DNA from: Pascua guehoae
Lineage: Eukaryota > Basidiomycota > Tremellomycetes > Trichosporonales > Trichosporonaceae
Length of the DNA stretch: 64,000 nt
NCBI GenBank assembly: GCA_001600415.1
Contig: BCJX01000016.1
Span: 661,318-725,317 of the forward strand
Direction of reading: 5' to 3'
How positions within the stretch are numbered: the first letter of the stretch is position 1; every line of letters begins with the position of its first letter. The position numbers and the translations under genes are program-made. Below are positions 21,966-33,482 of the stretch, piece by piece. Under the pieces are notes generated by a model. It did no database searches and was not told the DNA's origin. It worked only from the letters and a program-made list of their open reading frames with translations.

Positions 21966-24799
21966 AGTTTAGTCGTTCAAGTTGGATGGGGTGCGAATGG
22001 TTGAAATGACCAAGGCGCTTAACACAAGACTGGGCGCGCGCCCTTTATGTTCGTTCTGCTGAGCTCTCATCTCACAACACCGGCTGGATGGCGGTCATGT
22101 GTTGCACGGTATTGTGTTAGTGGCTCTGGTAGCATGTGCCGCCGATGTGTGTGTAGGTCATAGCGCGCCAAATCGAATGTCGTTACCGTCCAGCTGCGGC
22201 TAGGTGGCGACTGAACAGTAGTGTAGTTAGCGGTGCCAGAAATGGCATCGCTGGTGGATGCGCCAAGCCCCAGTCATGAAGCGGGAGCTTAAGACCTCCC
22301 ATGCAATGAGGCTAATCGTTGCAACAATCCCCCACTAGTCCCACACGGAGGCACGAGTTTCCACCTCTTTTTCTCGCACTCGGCGTCTTCTCCGTCACTC
22401 ATCGTTTGTGTTCACTTACAGTAGTAGTACCGATACAGGTCCAGGTACGAGTTTCAGTACAGGCACAGGGTATACAGCAGTGAAGGGTACAGGCACATGA
22501 CTTGGCTAGTAGCTAGTGGCGAACGAGGACATGTCGGGCTCATCTGCCGGTGAATCGGAGGCCAACAACCTGCGCGACAACGGTGTATGGCAAAGGGAGG
22601 CTGCCAATACGATCAATATATGGTAGAACACCGGTATCAGTTGCACCGTGACGAAAAACAGCTGTGCACTCCATCCCCGGGGTTTACGTCGTGCGCGAGC
22701 GCGCCACCCAGCCTCGAGGCGTAGCACGCAGCGTGATTTGAAATGGCAATCCTCTTTTCGCCACCCACATGCCATCGGCCTACCGCCACCGTTGCACTGT
22801 CCGTACCATATCATTACCGTACTTTTAGCCCTAACCGCACAATCGGGCCAGATAAGGCTCGTGTGTCGGCGCAACGCCATCACGGTACATCGATCAGGAC
22901 GCCTTGTGCGCTCTCTTCATTGTTTGTCATCGTTTGTAATCCTTTGTCCTATCCCACCTTTCCATTCCCCGCTTCCTTTTGCAGCACCGACCAGGCGCTA
23001 GCTAGACTGTTTTTGTTTTATTTATTCAGCATTTGTCCCTTCTCTTGGTTATCGACGCCACAAGCCTCTCCCTCGTCGCATGCGGCACGCTGCATGGCAG
23101 CAAGGCCGGCAGCAAGGCCGGCAGCGCCGGGCCCTCTCGACAGGGTTTCCCGCCGCGCCGCTGCGCGGCCAGTACTGACTCTGAGTCCCCGACCGCCGAT
23201 CGCCGAGGAATGCCCAGGGTACAGAAGGCAGTCACGACAGGGCACCCGGGTTTGAGATAAACACGTGCCCTTGTGTCTTCAGGCCACCGATACACACCTC
23301 TTAGCTATGGTTGCAAAAAAAACTCGCGTTTCGGCCTACAAGCTACAAGTCTAAATCAAGCAGCCCAGCACAGACACTGCATATGCACGAGTCACGTCCC
23401 CACCCCCAGCAAAGCACAAGCACAAGCACATTGCATAACGACCCGCTTGTTGCCAGCCGTTCAATTTTCGCGGTCCCTCACATGCCAAGTCGGACGACTC
23501 AAGCGCCTCGCTCGGCCCTCGGATCAACCCTCCCGCGTCTGCTGTGCCGACCTGGAGTCCACCTCGGCCGCGTGCCCCTAAACACGGCCCATCATGACGG
23601 ACGAAGGGTGCCGTGGGCGTCATCTGATTCCGCGCGCGAGTCGGGCTCCGCTCCTGACGAACAGCCACGAGAAAACTGCCGAGGCCTGGCATAGGATGCG
23701 ATGCCTTCGTCTTTCGGTACGGACAAGCATGTGGCACGGTAGAGGACACGTCGAGCAGCGCAGGGACGGGCGGCAGAGCTGTTATACCTGGTGATTCCAG
23801 CAGCTTGAAACCAGCTGATTCCAAGCCGTGTCGAAGTGTTGACACCCGGGGCACGTCGGGTCGGCACGATTGTCAAACACGTGTGCACGTGCCCCGAGCA
23901 CATGAACAAACCCGCCGACCAGGAACGGTCCTGACCTGCAGCACCTGGCCAGTGGGGCGTGTCGGAATGATAGGCCAATCGGTCCGACGCCGATAACGCT
24001 CCGGGGATCCATGACCATATAGGCGATCATGTGAGACGGGGGCTGGGATGACGTGTGATGAAACCTGGTTCTCAAACATTGTCCCGATTGAATTTCGACG
24101 AGGGGAGTGGCTCAGAGTCGAACGGTGCCGAGTGTGGGGAGTGTGTATTGGCTGACCAACCTTCGGTCGACCCCACACCGACGGACGATGGTTCGGTACA
24201 TTAATCTTGTTGCTTACCTTGCTTATTTACACCTGGTGCCACTCACATGGTCATTCTCGACCTCACACCCAGACTTTCTTCAACGATGTCGGCGGACGAC
24301 GCAGAGAAGGACATGGGTGGCGCTTCCCAAAGTGCCAACATGGCTGCAGGAAGGGAGGAAAACGTCCGCTTGGGAGTCTGTGCACCGTTTGGAGGGAGTT
24401 ATTTTGCCGCTGACAGCCGACCACGGAAGGATTAACTGAACACGTGCCTGCAGCCTCGCGTCTTAGCCCCACTGTGAGCTCCAAGAACTCGGGGGGTATG
24501 TACGCCGGTGGTTCAATGGTATACAGTCAGTATGGCTTTCCAGCCCTGCTCCCAGTTTGTGGTGGCACAGAAACACCCCACATACGTCAATAGCTTGACA
24601 AGCTCGCGTGTATCACATTCGATCCACCCAGCTGCAAAAGGTTGTAAGCGGCATTCTGCACATGTTATAGCCTTTGTACAGCCATACGTCTCGCATATGA
24701 ACACTTTTAATTAAATATTATTTTCTCATAATTGGGATTCCAGCCCAATACAAACACGCACAACTCCAGGAGGTATCTCTCAAAGGGCATCTACTGCAG
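21966..24799. other. gene-poor region with repeat copy B
   Basis: The DNA nearest 21966 has a TATA-like CATAAAGG (minus) and a short upstream open frame, consistent with the promoter of the cysteine-rich gene. Around 22430-22500 TACAGG/CAGTACAGG motifs recur. Otherwise only the repeat copy at 23621-24230 stands out. Confidence 0.5.
23621..24230. repeat. dispersed ~0.55-kb repeat, copy B
   Basis: This is the second copy of the sequence at 19772-20320, about 3.85 kb away in direct orientation, diverged by substitutions and non-triplet indels. It keeps the TATA-like element (CCATATAG near 24015) and ATGGTTCGGT (about 24188), after which the two copies soon part. The last shared stretch ends in TTGCTTAC-CTTGCTTAT-like sequence. 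Confidence 0.8.
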
Positions 24800-26400
24800 T
24801 TAGGCGTACTTCTTGACGGCGTTGAGGTAGGTCCTGCCCGTCTCTGTGAGTGCGCCTGCGGACCCGATGGTCCACGAGTTGCCCACGTCGGCCGGCGCGT
24901 AGGCGTAGACACGGCTGTCACTTTCAAAGAGCTTGACAACGTCGTTGACAAACTGGGTGGCGCGCCACTGCTCCCAGCAAGGGGTAAAGGACGTGTCGTC
25001 GACGCAGCCAAACTCGGTGACCCACATGGGCTTTCCGTACTTGTTGCCGTAGTAGTCGAGGACCTTCTTGACGTCGTCGACGTTGGTCTTGTAAATGTGG
25101 ACGGCGACAACGTCGTAGGGGGTGCTGATGGCCTGCTGGAACGGCATGAGGAAGTCCTCGTCGAGCTGCTTGCACATTGCGGGCGAAATGAGGAGCGCGC
25201 CGGCGTTACCGAGAGGCGCAATGTACTGCTGCCAGGCGGACACGGCGTCGGAAACGCTCAGGGCCGAGCTCTCGCCGCTCGTGCAGTCGGGCTCGTTGAA
25301 GCCGAGGACGTAGGGCGGGACGTTGCCAGTGGACCAAGTCGAGCGGAACTGGGAGAAGCGGTTCCAGTCGTTCTGGAGGCTGCCGCGGTGTCCGTTGCCC
25401 CAGAGCATGGGCACGGCGATGGGAGCACCCTCGTGGCCAGACGGGAGAGCAGACCAGTCGTACCACCTTGGATCTTGTCAGCAAGGAAGGGGGAAAGCAG
25501 TGTTCCACCACTTACCAGCCAATGTAGTCCTTAAAGTCGTCAAAGGCACTGCCGCCGGCAAGACCCGCCTTGCGGCCGTTGGGAGTGAGGGGTGCCTGGA
25601 CGTCAGCGTCTGTGGCACAAATGGTTCCGGAAGTTACCGGTGCAAGAACTCAAAAAACGCACCTTGTTGCAGTTATCCCTCTCCTCAATCTCGTAGGCGA
25701 GACGGGCGGGTCCAGAGCGACGCGAGACGGCCGACGAGCTCGTCCACGCCTGGTTGTTGTTGCCCGTGCTGCATGCCCACGTCTGGAGAATGTTGGCATT
25801 GGTTGCCTTTCCGTCGGTCAGGTCAAGGCACTGGCCCTTGCCCTCGACGGCGATGCGGTTGTCGTCGGTGTAGTACCACGTCTGGGCCGGGATGCCAGAG
25901 TAGCACTGCCAAATCTTCATCTTGATGCCATTGCCGGGGTCTGTGTGTCAACGTTGAGCTGCTAGAATATGGTGACCGGCCGCAGCAGCGGTGGTGTACG
26001 GCGTGTTTTACTCACTGGAGCCGGCGTCGAGGCAGTAGTTGGAACCAGCCAGCTGGACCGCGCCACTGCCCCTTTTCACCGTCCACTTTTGGGCACTACA
26101 CGTTAGCGTGGGTGTCGCATGGTAGAGGTATAGAGGAAGACCGAATACAGCAACTCACGCCGACCCGTTGCACTCGTACACCTGGACGGGGGTGCCGTTG
26201 GCGCGGACGTTGCCTTGGACGTCGAGGCAGTACTTGGAGTTGCCGTTGGGGTGGATGGTGACGGTGCCCGCGGAGGAAGGCGTAGTCGGCTGCGAGTTGG
26301 CCTGGGTGGTGGCCGCCGGGGCCGCCGGGGCCTTGACGATCCCGCACTGCGCAGCAGCGAAGGCCGCAAAGAGAGTGAAGGTAGCGAGCGTTGGGAGCAT
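24800..26400 (-). CDS. secreted GH128 beta-1,3-glucanase with N-terminal ricin-type lectin domain
   Basis: Five exons give 448 aa: 26159-26400, 26016-26095, 25663-25940, 25516-25595 and 24800-25466. Residues 1-18 (MLPTLATFTLFAAFAAAQ) are a signal peptide. An Ala/Pro/Thr linker leads to a ricin-B/CBM13 beta-trefoil (about 45-170), with repeats marked by YCLDV.., NYCLDAG and QCLDLTDG, each followed by a WxC or QxW element. The catalytic domain (about 185-448) has the Asl1/GH128 marks LGFNEPD (Glu about 285, acid/base) and VTEFG (Glu about 378, nucleophile), so it probably cuts beta-1,3-glucan in fungal walls. The acceptor at 25596 was chosen because the upstream alternative breaks the frame. 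Confidence 0.88.
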
Positions 26401-29218
26401 GGTTTGTCGATCCTCGGTGGTCGGTGTAGTCGTTGTCGAACCTGGCGAAACCCTCTGCTGCTTCTTAGAGCGCTGACTATATAGTACAAGGATGAGAGAG
26501 AAAGAGAGAGAGAGAGAGAGAGGACACGGAAAGAAAAGGAAGGGAAACACCGAGAGGGAGGAAAGGAAGGAAGGAAATGGGGGCGAGGGAAGCCTGCGGG
26601 TGTGTGTGTGTGTTTGGACGCTCTGTGCGCGCGTGCGCGCTGCTAATTGTGCCATGGACGCTGTCAACTGCTGCATCAATTGGGGTGGGGTCGGATAGCA
26701 TGCACGGTCAATAACGCCAAGTGGCAAACGAGTGGCGCATTGGCGCGCCCCCCACCCAATTATGACTGGATCTGCTTTTGTTTATCCCCCTTTTGGGATA
26801 ATGCACTGGGCGCTACTGCGCGGCCTGGCCCATGCTACAGCGCTCTACTGCAGTATCGGGCAATACTACTTGCTTGTTGGTACACTACTCTTACATGCTT
26901 ACAGCAAGTACAGCAAGTGTAGATCTACAAACACGCCCGTAGGCGCCTGCACGCCCCCGCAGGCACGCGTCCAACGCCCCCCAAACGCGATTCAAGTGCG
27001 GATGAGACAGGGAAGGGGGCGCGCCCAAAACGCCCATGCGCCAAGTGTTTCTGGGGATTTGGTGTTTGGGGGTGCAGACTGCAGACTGTGCGGGGGTGCC
27101 GCCATTCCCGGGCGCCACAGCCGGCGCCTCACACAGGGACACTTTTGTCTGTTTCCCGTGACAAGCGCGACGCGCGATGAGGGCGACGAGAGACGATGCA
27201 CGAGTTGGACACGAGTACGGGGACGCGGCGGATCTGGGGTCACGCCACAATTCTGTGGGGTGTCTGTGCAGAGAGCTCAATCTCTGTGTCTCTTGTGTCT
27301 GGGGTGACGCATCAGCCATCGCAGAGGGGATCGAGACAAGCAATTGCAAGCAACGAGGCGTGCGTGCTCGACACGCCGCATACCGACAACGACAACATTT
27401 TCCGTCGGCGGAAACTGGGCGTTGCACCAAGACAAGACAAGTGCACAAGTCAGCCGTCCAATGTGCAATGTCACCATTCTATTCTTAGGACTGGGTTTGT
27501 TGGGTTTGTTGATCATCTGCATATGCATCTGTTTCCTGGAATTTCCTGGCCCAGAGAAGCGGAAACTCCGACGACTCCATCCGCCGCCGCACCCAAACTA
27601 TCCCGGCATGTCCCTTGGCCTAGCGTCAACCTCCAGGTACGGGGCTAAGCCACAGCCGCCTACCGCAACCGGGGTGCAGTACGAGATTGAGATTGAGATT
27701 GATTGCCTGGCACACCAGGAGCCGAAGAGCGAACAGGCTGTGTTTCAAACAGATGCCTCGCATGCCTCGGCCGATAGCACACCGATAGCACACCACCTGG
27801 CCCCCACGCACACGCACACGTCTCCTTCCGCCAATGGATGGACTCGTACACACGTCACGCGCACTGCACAGGCGGATTGCGATACGTGCCGTGACCAACG
27901 CACACGACCACAGTTCTGGCCCGCCCATGGCCCGATGGCCGATGGGTGCCGTGATCGTCAGTGTTGCACTTCCGAGTATGGCCGCGTACAACATCTTTCG
28001 TCTGTTAACGTACAGTACAGTAGGAAGCCTGACGCAGCGGGTTGTAGTGGCGTGCAGGGTGGTTTGTGTAAACCAGATCTGCATATCAGTGGCGGGAACG
28101 CATGCCTCGGTATACCTGCTCGTCTCATTAACCTTTGCATGTCTGCGGGACACGCTGCACAGAGTACAAAGCACAGGGATGAAGGACATGCAGAGATACT
28201 AGAGGGAGATTGGCCCGCGGCTCGAGGAAACGCGAAACGTCGAGACAAACCCCGCGATCTGTGCGTTGGATGCGTTGCTCAGCAGCGTGAGCATGCTCGG
28301 GGAAACACACAATTTCAGCATCGTCTGTGGCCTCAGCGCACGGGTCTGCACGACAGGTCTGTATGGGCTGGATCTACGGGAGACGGGATTTGCCGAAAGA
28401 GACGGGCATGTAGAAGGCGGGTTTGAAGAAGGCGGGTCTGCAGGACATGGATCTCAAGACGGCTGGAACAAAACATCTCATACCGAAGACAAACAACGGG
28501 CGAACGGTTGTCGCAGCGAGAATCTACGTGCGGTCCATTCCCACCCACAGCGACAGTTTCCACTTGTGCAACGCCTCGACTGCGCATATTCAAGACATGG
28601 CGCGTACACAATATCTTTGCAGTGCATAGGCCTGAGCTGGTGCGAGGGCGAGGGCCGCAGTCCACACTCTCTCGTGTGGACAGCGCGCCTTTGATGCGTG
28701 ATGCGTGCGGCTGGACTCGGTCGGGTCTTATTGGGACTTGAATTCGCCGCTCTTGACGCATGGACGCCGCAGCAAAGGACTGAGCGGGGTCTGTTGTCGC
28801 AACGCTGGCACACGTAACGGGGGCCCAAGTATGCGCAGTGTGTGCATTCCTCATCACCTCCTGAGCAGCTTGCTGCAACTCAGGGGTTTACTTGCGCCAA
28901 GCAATTCAAGCGACTCCTGAGAGGTAACGAGTTGGAAAGGATCAATGGTCACAGTGGCATCGTCGGGCGTAGAGGAAGAGTGAGACATGGATATGGAAGT
29001 GGAAATACAATAATCAACACTTGCGGGCAGGTAAGTAGAATTCATCTGCGGGGAATGCTTACCCGCTTACCGCCATTTCGGTGATACGGGGCTGCAATCA
29101 CCGACATCAACGTGTGTAGCTGCGCTGTCAGAGCCTGTTGACGTCCCGAACAGGTCCGCCTCGTTGGATGCACGTACTCGGACATCTGGTCTTCTACCCA
29201 CTCAATGGGGGGACGCCG
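26401..29218. other. gene-poor region with unassigned open frames on both strands
   Basis: Past the glucanase promoter there is no recognisable gene. A plus-strand frame is open from 27461 (ATG) to 28426 (321 aa), with one strongly hydrophobic segment near its start (ILFLGLGLLGLLIICICICF). The minus strand is open over 27626-28189 at the same place. Neither has a known domain, and two overlapping long frames in GC-rich DNA may be chance. Confidence 0.35.
26477..26484 (-). promoter_or_regulatory. TATA box of the GH128 gene
   Basis: CTATATAG, palindromic and AT-rich in a GC-rich setting, lies about 77 nt upstream of the glucanase ATG. GA/CT and TG low-complexity tracts follow upstream (26490-26620). 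Confidence 0.6.
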
Positions 29219-30558
29219 TCAGTCCACGGGGGACCACAAAATGGTCTCAAGAGGCCACGGCTCATCAGCCTTATAAATATACTCGGTGTCGGAATCTTCG
29301 TACTCTTCAGCCTCTTCGGATTGTTCCATGTCGTCCCTCCAGGGCTTGGTGCGATCCCAACGATAACGGGCTGCACCAGCGCCAATGGGAAAAAAGTTGG
29401 GAGGATGGACAGTGAAGTGGTAGTCTGGGTCGTTGGACGACGCATGCTGCTCGCATGTCCAGAGCTCGATATTGCTCAGCGCACTCTCGAGGCGGTCCGG
29501 TGTGCAGGGGGAGCGGTCGGGTGGCAAGTAAGCATCAGGCCAGTTCTCCATGATCTTGCGTGGCCAGTCGCGCACAATGTCCCGTATAAGCAATCTGACC
29601 ATGGCGGTACGTTCCTGTTCCGCCAGCTCGGAGTGGATCCAGAGGGCGCTGGCGGGTATGTTTTCGAGGCCCACCAGAACCAGTTTGCCTCCCTTCCACA
29701 CGACTGGCGCAACCGCATGGATCAGGTCGCCGACAACGCCGAGGGGTCCGCCGTCCTCCTGACGAAGAGGCCGGACAGGGCTGCGCTCGTCCCTTGTTTT
29801 ACTAAAGACGATGCGAACGTCGCGCACGCTGGTGGCCCTCGCATAGGAAATGAACGACTCGGGTGTCAACTTGGCGTTTTGACCTGTTTCGGGTCATAAA
29901 GTATGTGGATAATGTGCCGTCGCGTTCCGTGGCGTGGCGCTGCAAGGGAAGCGGTTGGGTTCCCACCGGCCCATGATGCCCCTGGGAAACCGAATGCAGA
30001 TGTCAAATAGACAAAGTCAAAGTACGTGGCGGCCCTCAGATCGCAGAGCGACCCATTGCGGCGCCGCACAGCCACAAGTTTGGTTAAGAAGTGGTCAAGA
30101 AGACCGAGTTCCGGGAGCGTATAGTGATGGTGGTCACCAGCTCCGTGAAGGCCAAGGACTTCCCAGTCTACGACACGCGCTTTTGCCAGCATGCGCCGGG
30201 AATTCTCGAAGAGAGGGTCCCTTCCGTTTTCGGCGCCCTTCCACGGGCAATGGGGAAGTGGTCGACCTCGTGTGGCACGTATGCGAACGTGGGTAGCCCA
30301 GCCACTGACTGTAGTGACGTTCGCACTGCTCTCAGGCTTGACACCTTCCTCGCGGGCAGTGATGACAATGTGGTGGAACATGATCGCCTCGGCACGATCA
30401 CGGTACTTCTTGCACGTTTGCCGCCATGTCGCCAGCGTCGTCCACGCGCTCTGGTCGAGGATGCTGTCAACAATGTGCGGGTAAAAACGATGGTCGAGGA
30501 GCGCTTTTTGACCTTCAGACGTCGACGCGTCCATGGCTGAAGTGGTCGACGCGTCCAT
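29219..30558 (-). pseudogene. F-box-like family gene with a frame break
   Basis: Two long frames adjoin. The upstream one (30558-29866) begins MDAST and carries LDHRFYPHIVDSILDQ..LATWRQTCKKYRDRAEAIM, the F-box-like helix pattern of a family I believe is expanded in Trichosporonales. It ends just after HIIHILYDPKQ. The other frame (to 29219) continues GQNAKLTPESFISYARATSV and ends in an acidic tail. A one-base shift near 29885, at GGTCAAAACG, would join them into about 446 aa. No splice pair fits the join. Either a recent frameshift, a sequencing error or slippage at the A run explains it. The start codon sits in a 24-bp tandem duplication (30521-30568), giving two in-frame ATGs. Confidence 0.6.
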
Positions 30559-30953
30559 GGCTGTAGTGGGCGGGACACAGAATGATATGGGTAAGGTGAG
30601 GTGCGACAGTGAGAAAGGAACGATGGGAAGTGGGAGGGGTCATGTGGTCGTCAACATAGGCGGTGGAGGTGGTCGTTACGTAATGACGTTAGGTGGCATG
30701 TAGGCCTTGGATCACGTGTAATCCTTCTTTGTGAGGGATCAAGTGGTGTACTGGTAGCACAGCAGCTTAACCGTTGGGGCACCTCATGCTGGCAAGCGGG
30801 ACTGCTTGCAGCTGCTTGGTATTGCGGCGGGGGTCTGATGGTATTGTACATGGGCTGCGAAGCTGGAATACAAAAGCGGCTGTATTGTCAGGCTGCGCTT
30901 CTCTTCTGGTCACCCCAGCCACCACCCAACTCACCTGCTCATCTCTCTACTCC
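30559..30953. other. upstream region of the F-box-like gene
   Basis: No gene is supported. It probably contains the promoter of the F-box-like gene. A stretch at 30740-30775 resembles the 5' half of a tRNA but does not complete one. Confidence 0.5.
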
Positions 30954-31444
30954 TCAGAAAACGGCGTCATTCAAGGGATCGATGCCCGAATCGTCCCCTG
31001 CGGCGTTGGAGGGGTTGCATACTGCGCACCCTGTGTCCGCGTCGTCGTCACCGTCGTCGTCTGTATCCGATTCGTCGCGACGAAGATGCTCGGTGTCCGA
31101 ATCCTGATAAACCTCGGCCTCGGATTGTTCCATAGAATCGTTCAAAGGGTCAGTACGTGTTGAGGAAAGGGCATGATCGAGGCTTCGTGGGTCCACCAGA
31201 GTTATTCAGTTACTCGCGCTCGTTGGGGTAGAACTGGGCAATCTAGCCGACCCATCCGGTCGGCATATGGTGAACCAGTGATTTGATCGTATGCTCTCGC
31301 TCGGACTTGTCCAGAGTGGGTCAATTCGAAGCGCGGCGGGGGCAGAGCGGATCATAGGGTTTAGCTGAGGGTATTGTCAATGATGTGAGGGTGGAGCCGA
31401 TGGTCGAGGCATGTTAGTTGGACGTCGGAGGTTGATACGGTCAT
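30954..31444 (-). pseudogene. decayed second copy of the F-box-like gene
   Basis: The minus strand begins ATGACCGTATCA... and reads MTVSTSD..LDHRLHPHIIDNTLS, then TAA, matching the start of the neighbouring gene (LDHRFYPHIVDSIL). Further on, remnants such as HHMPTGWVG and IAQFYPNERE, each followed by a stop, and the acidic end DSMEQSEAEVYQDSDTEHL, similar to DMEQSEEAEEYEDSDTEYI next door, are still visible. The middle is largely deleted. This is a clear relic of a tandem duplication. Confidence 0.75.
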
Positions 31445-31740
31445 GGTGTGAGTGAGAGAGTGCAAGCATGAATGGGCAAATTTGAGACAAGGTCAAAAAG
31501 AAGTCAAGAGCGCATGACGTGTGGTGGGGATGGCGTTTACGTAAATGCATGCCACTGCAGCATTCCGCGACTACAACCACTTCCTTGTGATACTGACGTG
31601 CAATGTCGATGGCTCTAGATTCTACTCTACTGGTACTTTCTGAAGACATTCTTGATCCCCGGCCACTGTCCCGTGTGATGCACCCCTTCTGACCTACTAA
31701 TCGCTGAGAGGCTACCAAGCACCCAGAGCATAGCGGCCTC

Positions 31741-32970
31741 TCAAAAGAAGTTTGGCACCTCGGTTCCAATGCCGCGCTGAATCGCGGCTTCAAGCACGAC
31801 ATGGGCGATAGTCACGTCCTGCAGCCCGAGCCCCACCTGAACCAATGTCAGAGACCGCGCGGGGGAGTCCATTGACGGCCGCAGCGACTCACACTCTTGA
31901 AGATTGTCACGTCATTGTCGCCGAGAGACTCTCTCATCCTCCTACCGCCATCGCCGAGGACGCTGCCGATCTCTGTCATGTCCTCCGTGGTGGTGCGGGC
32001 GGCAATCAACTCGCCCGCTTCTTGGAGACACGAATCCGCCGAATCGACAAGGAGGACAGCGGCACCGCGCACCGTGTCAACGTCGACTTCGCGGATCTCG
32101 GGCGTCGCCGACCCGACGAGGACGATGTGCGCGCCGGGACGCACGCTGGCCCACGCAAAGAGGGGCTCGGGGGACGCGGTGGCGGTCACGATGACGTCGG
32201 CGGTGGATAGGACCTTTGCGAGCGTACCGCCGGGCTCGAGGAGGGAGAAGTGGACTGTGGGCGACGAGGCGGCGAGAGATTCCATGAGTCCCGTCGCGCG
32301 GCCGGTGAGACGGCGCACGACAATGGAGCACTGCTCAATGCACGGGTATGCCTGGAGGAAGAGCCTGGCGTGCGCCTGCGCCTGCGCGCCCGAGCCGAAG
32401 ACGACGAGGTGGCGCGGTGTCGCGTCTGGACGCACGGCGCGTAGGGAGAGCACCGATCCTGCAATGTTAGTTGGGACATACACCACAACGGGGAGGAAGG
32501 TATGTTCCAGACTAGTAGGCTGATACCTTCCGGACTAGTGCGCGCCAGCATAAAGCCAAGGGACCAACGAAGACTCGCTCACCACACGCATTGCGCACCG
32601 CCGTCATCCGTGTCGAATTGACGACCCCCCGCAACCGCCCCGTCGCCTCGTCCAGGACGAGCGTAAACGCCGACATGGGCTCGCCCGACACCAGCGGCCG
32701 CCCGAGCACCTTTGCCGCCGTGCCCCCCGCACCCGCGAGGCGGGCGGGCATGAAGAGGAAGCGCGTCTCGGGGCTCATGATCTGTGTCCGCATCGGCGTC
32801 TGGACGGCCGCTGCCCCTGGCCCATCCCAGACTTGGGGCGCAGCGCTCAAGGCGCAAAACACCTTTGCTTGCGAGTCGAGCAGCGTCTCAATGTCCACAT
32901 TGGCGAGGACGGCCTCGACGTCTTGTGCGCCGAGGAGCCGAATTGTGGCGGCGGCCTTGGACGCGGTCAT
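31741..32970 (-). CDS. ornithine cyclodeaminase / mu-crystallin family protein
   Basis: Three exons (32583-32970, 31893-32458, 31741-31836) give 349 aa, the usual length. The N-terminal half has the substrate region (RTQIMSPETRFLFMPAR..GRPLVSGEPMSAFTLVLDEATGRLRGVVNSTRMTAVRNAC, here quoted in parts). The Rossmann half starts at LVVFGSGAQAQAHA (about 148-161) and binds NAD(P)H. ADVIVTATASPEPLFAW and GAHIVLVGSATPEIREVD are typical. The family includes ornithine and lysine cyclodeaminases, ketimine reductases and mu-crystallin; the exact substrate cannot be told from sequence. It lies directly downstream of a Zn2Cys6 regulator and near a 3-hydroxyacid dehydrogenase on the same strand. Confidence 0.9.
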
Positions 32971-33482
32971 CGAGTATGGCTGTAGAGGGTAGCGAGGGGA
33001 GAGGAGTGGTAACGAGCAACTCTGTGACAGCTCTCATGGTGGCGTTGTCGCTGTGGGCAACAGACGGGTTGTCGGGTATCTCCGCCCTCTCGGTGTCTTG
33101 GCCGGTAGGACGCCGAGGGTGAGCGGACGTGGTCACCGACACGGCGTGCCAGCGCTCGGCGGAGCCGAGTCTTTGAGTCTTGTCGTTGGGAGGGTCTCGT
33201 TCAACAACCTAGCTGATACCGTGTGGCAGAACTCGTGCTCGGCGTGCTCGGCGTTATCGATGTCTGGGCGACAGGCGAGAGATTCACGTTGGTCGTACCC
33301 AGTGACGTCACGGTCAGTACCAAGGGGAGGTTCTGGACGATGTTGTTGCCCTCATCACTGCTGCACGGGACATCAAGTCAACCAACACTGACACCATTTT
33401 TCTTAAGGCTCAAATCGCCGCCAGCGTACTGTACAATGCATACCATGACCAAACCAACAACTGCAACCGTAAACTGAGCGCA
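32971..33482. other. spacer between the cyclodeaminase and the Zn2Cys6 regulator
   Basis: These 512 bp must hold the promoter of the cyclodeaminase and the 3' end of the regulator gene. No open frame is convincing. The regulator's own binding sites may lie here, but I see no clear CGG-N-CCG palindrome pair that I would assign. Confidence 0.5.

Noticed and set aside
24496..24580. GCCGGTGGTTCAATGGTATAC resembling the 5' part of a glycine-type tRNA
   Set aside because: No acceptor partner, anticodon arm or T arm can be folded from the following bases.
28854..29045. Short minus-strand frame starting MNSTYLPASVDYC
   Set aside because: Protein-like at first sight, but only 63 codons; attempted splicing to an upstream ATG produced a stop.
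30730..30800. tRNA-like segment with a good A box (AGTGGTGTACTGGTAGCAC) and plausible D arm
   Set aside because: The anticodon loop lacks the invariant T33, one stem pair fails, and no GGTTCGA-type B box follows. At most it is a tRNA relic.
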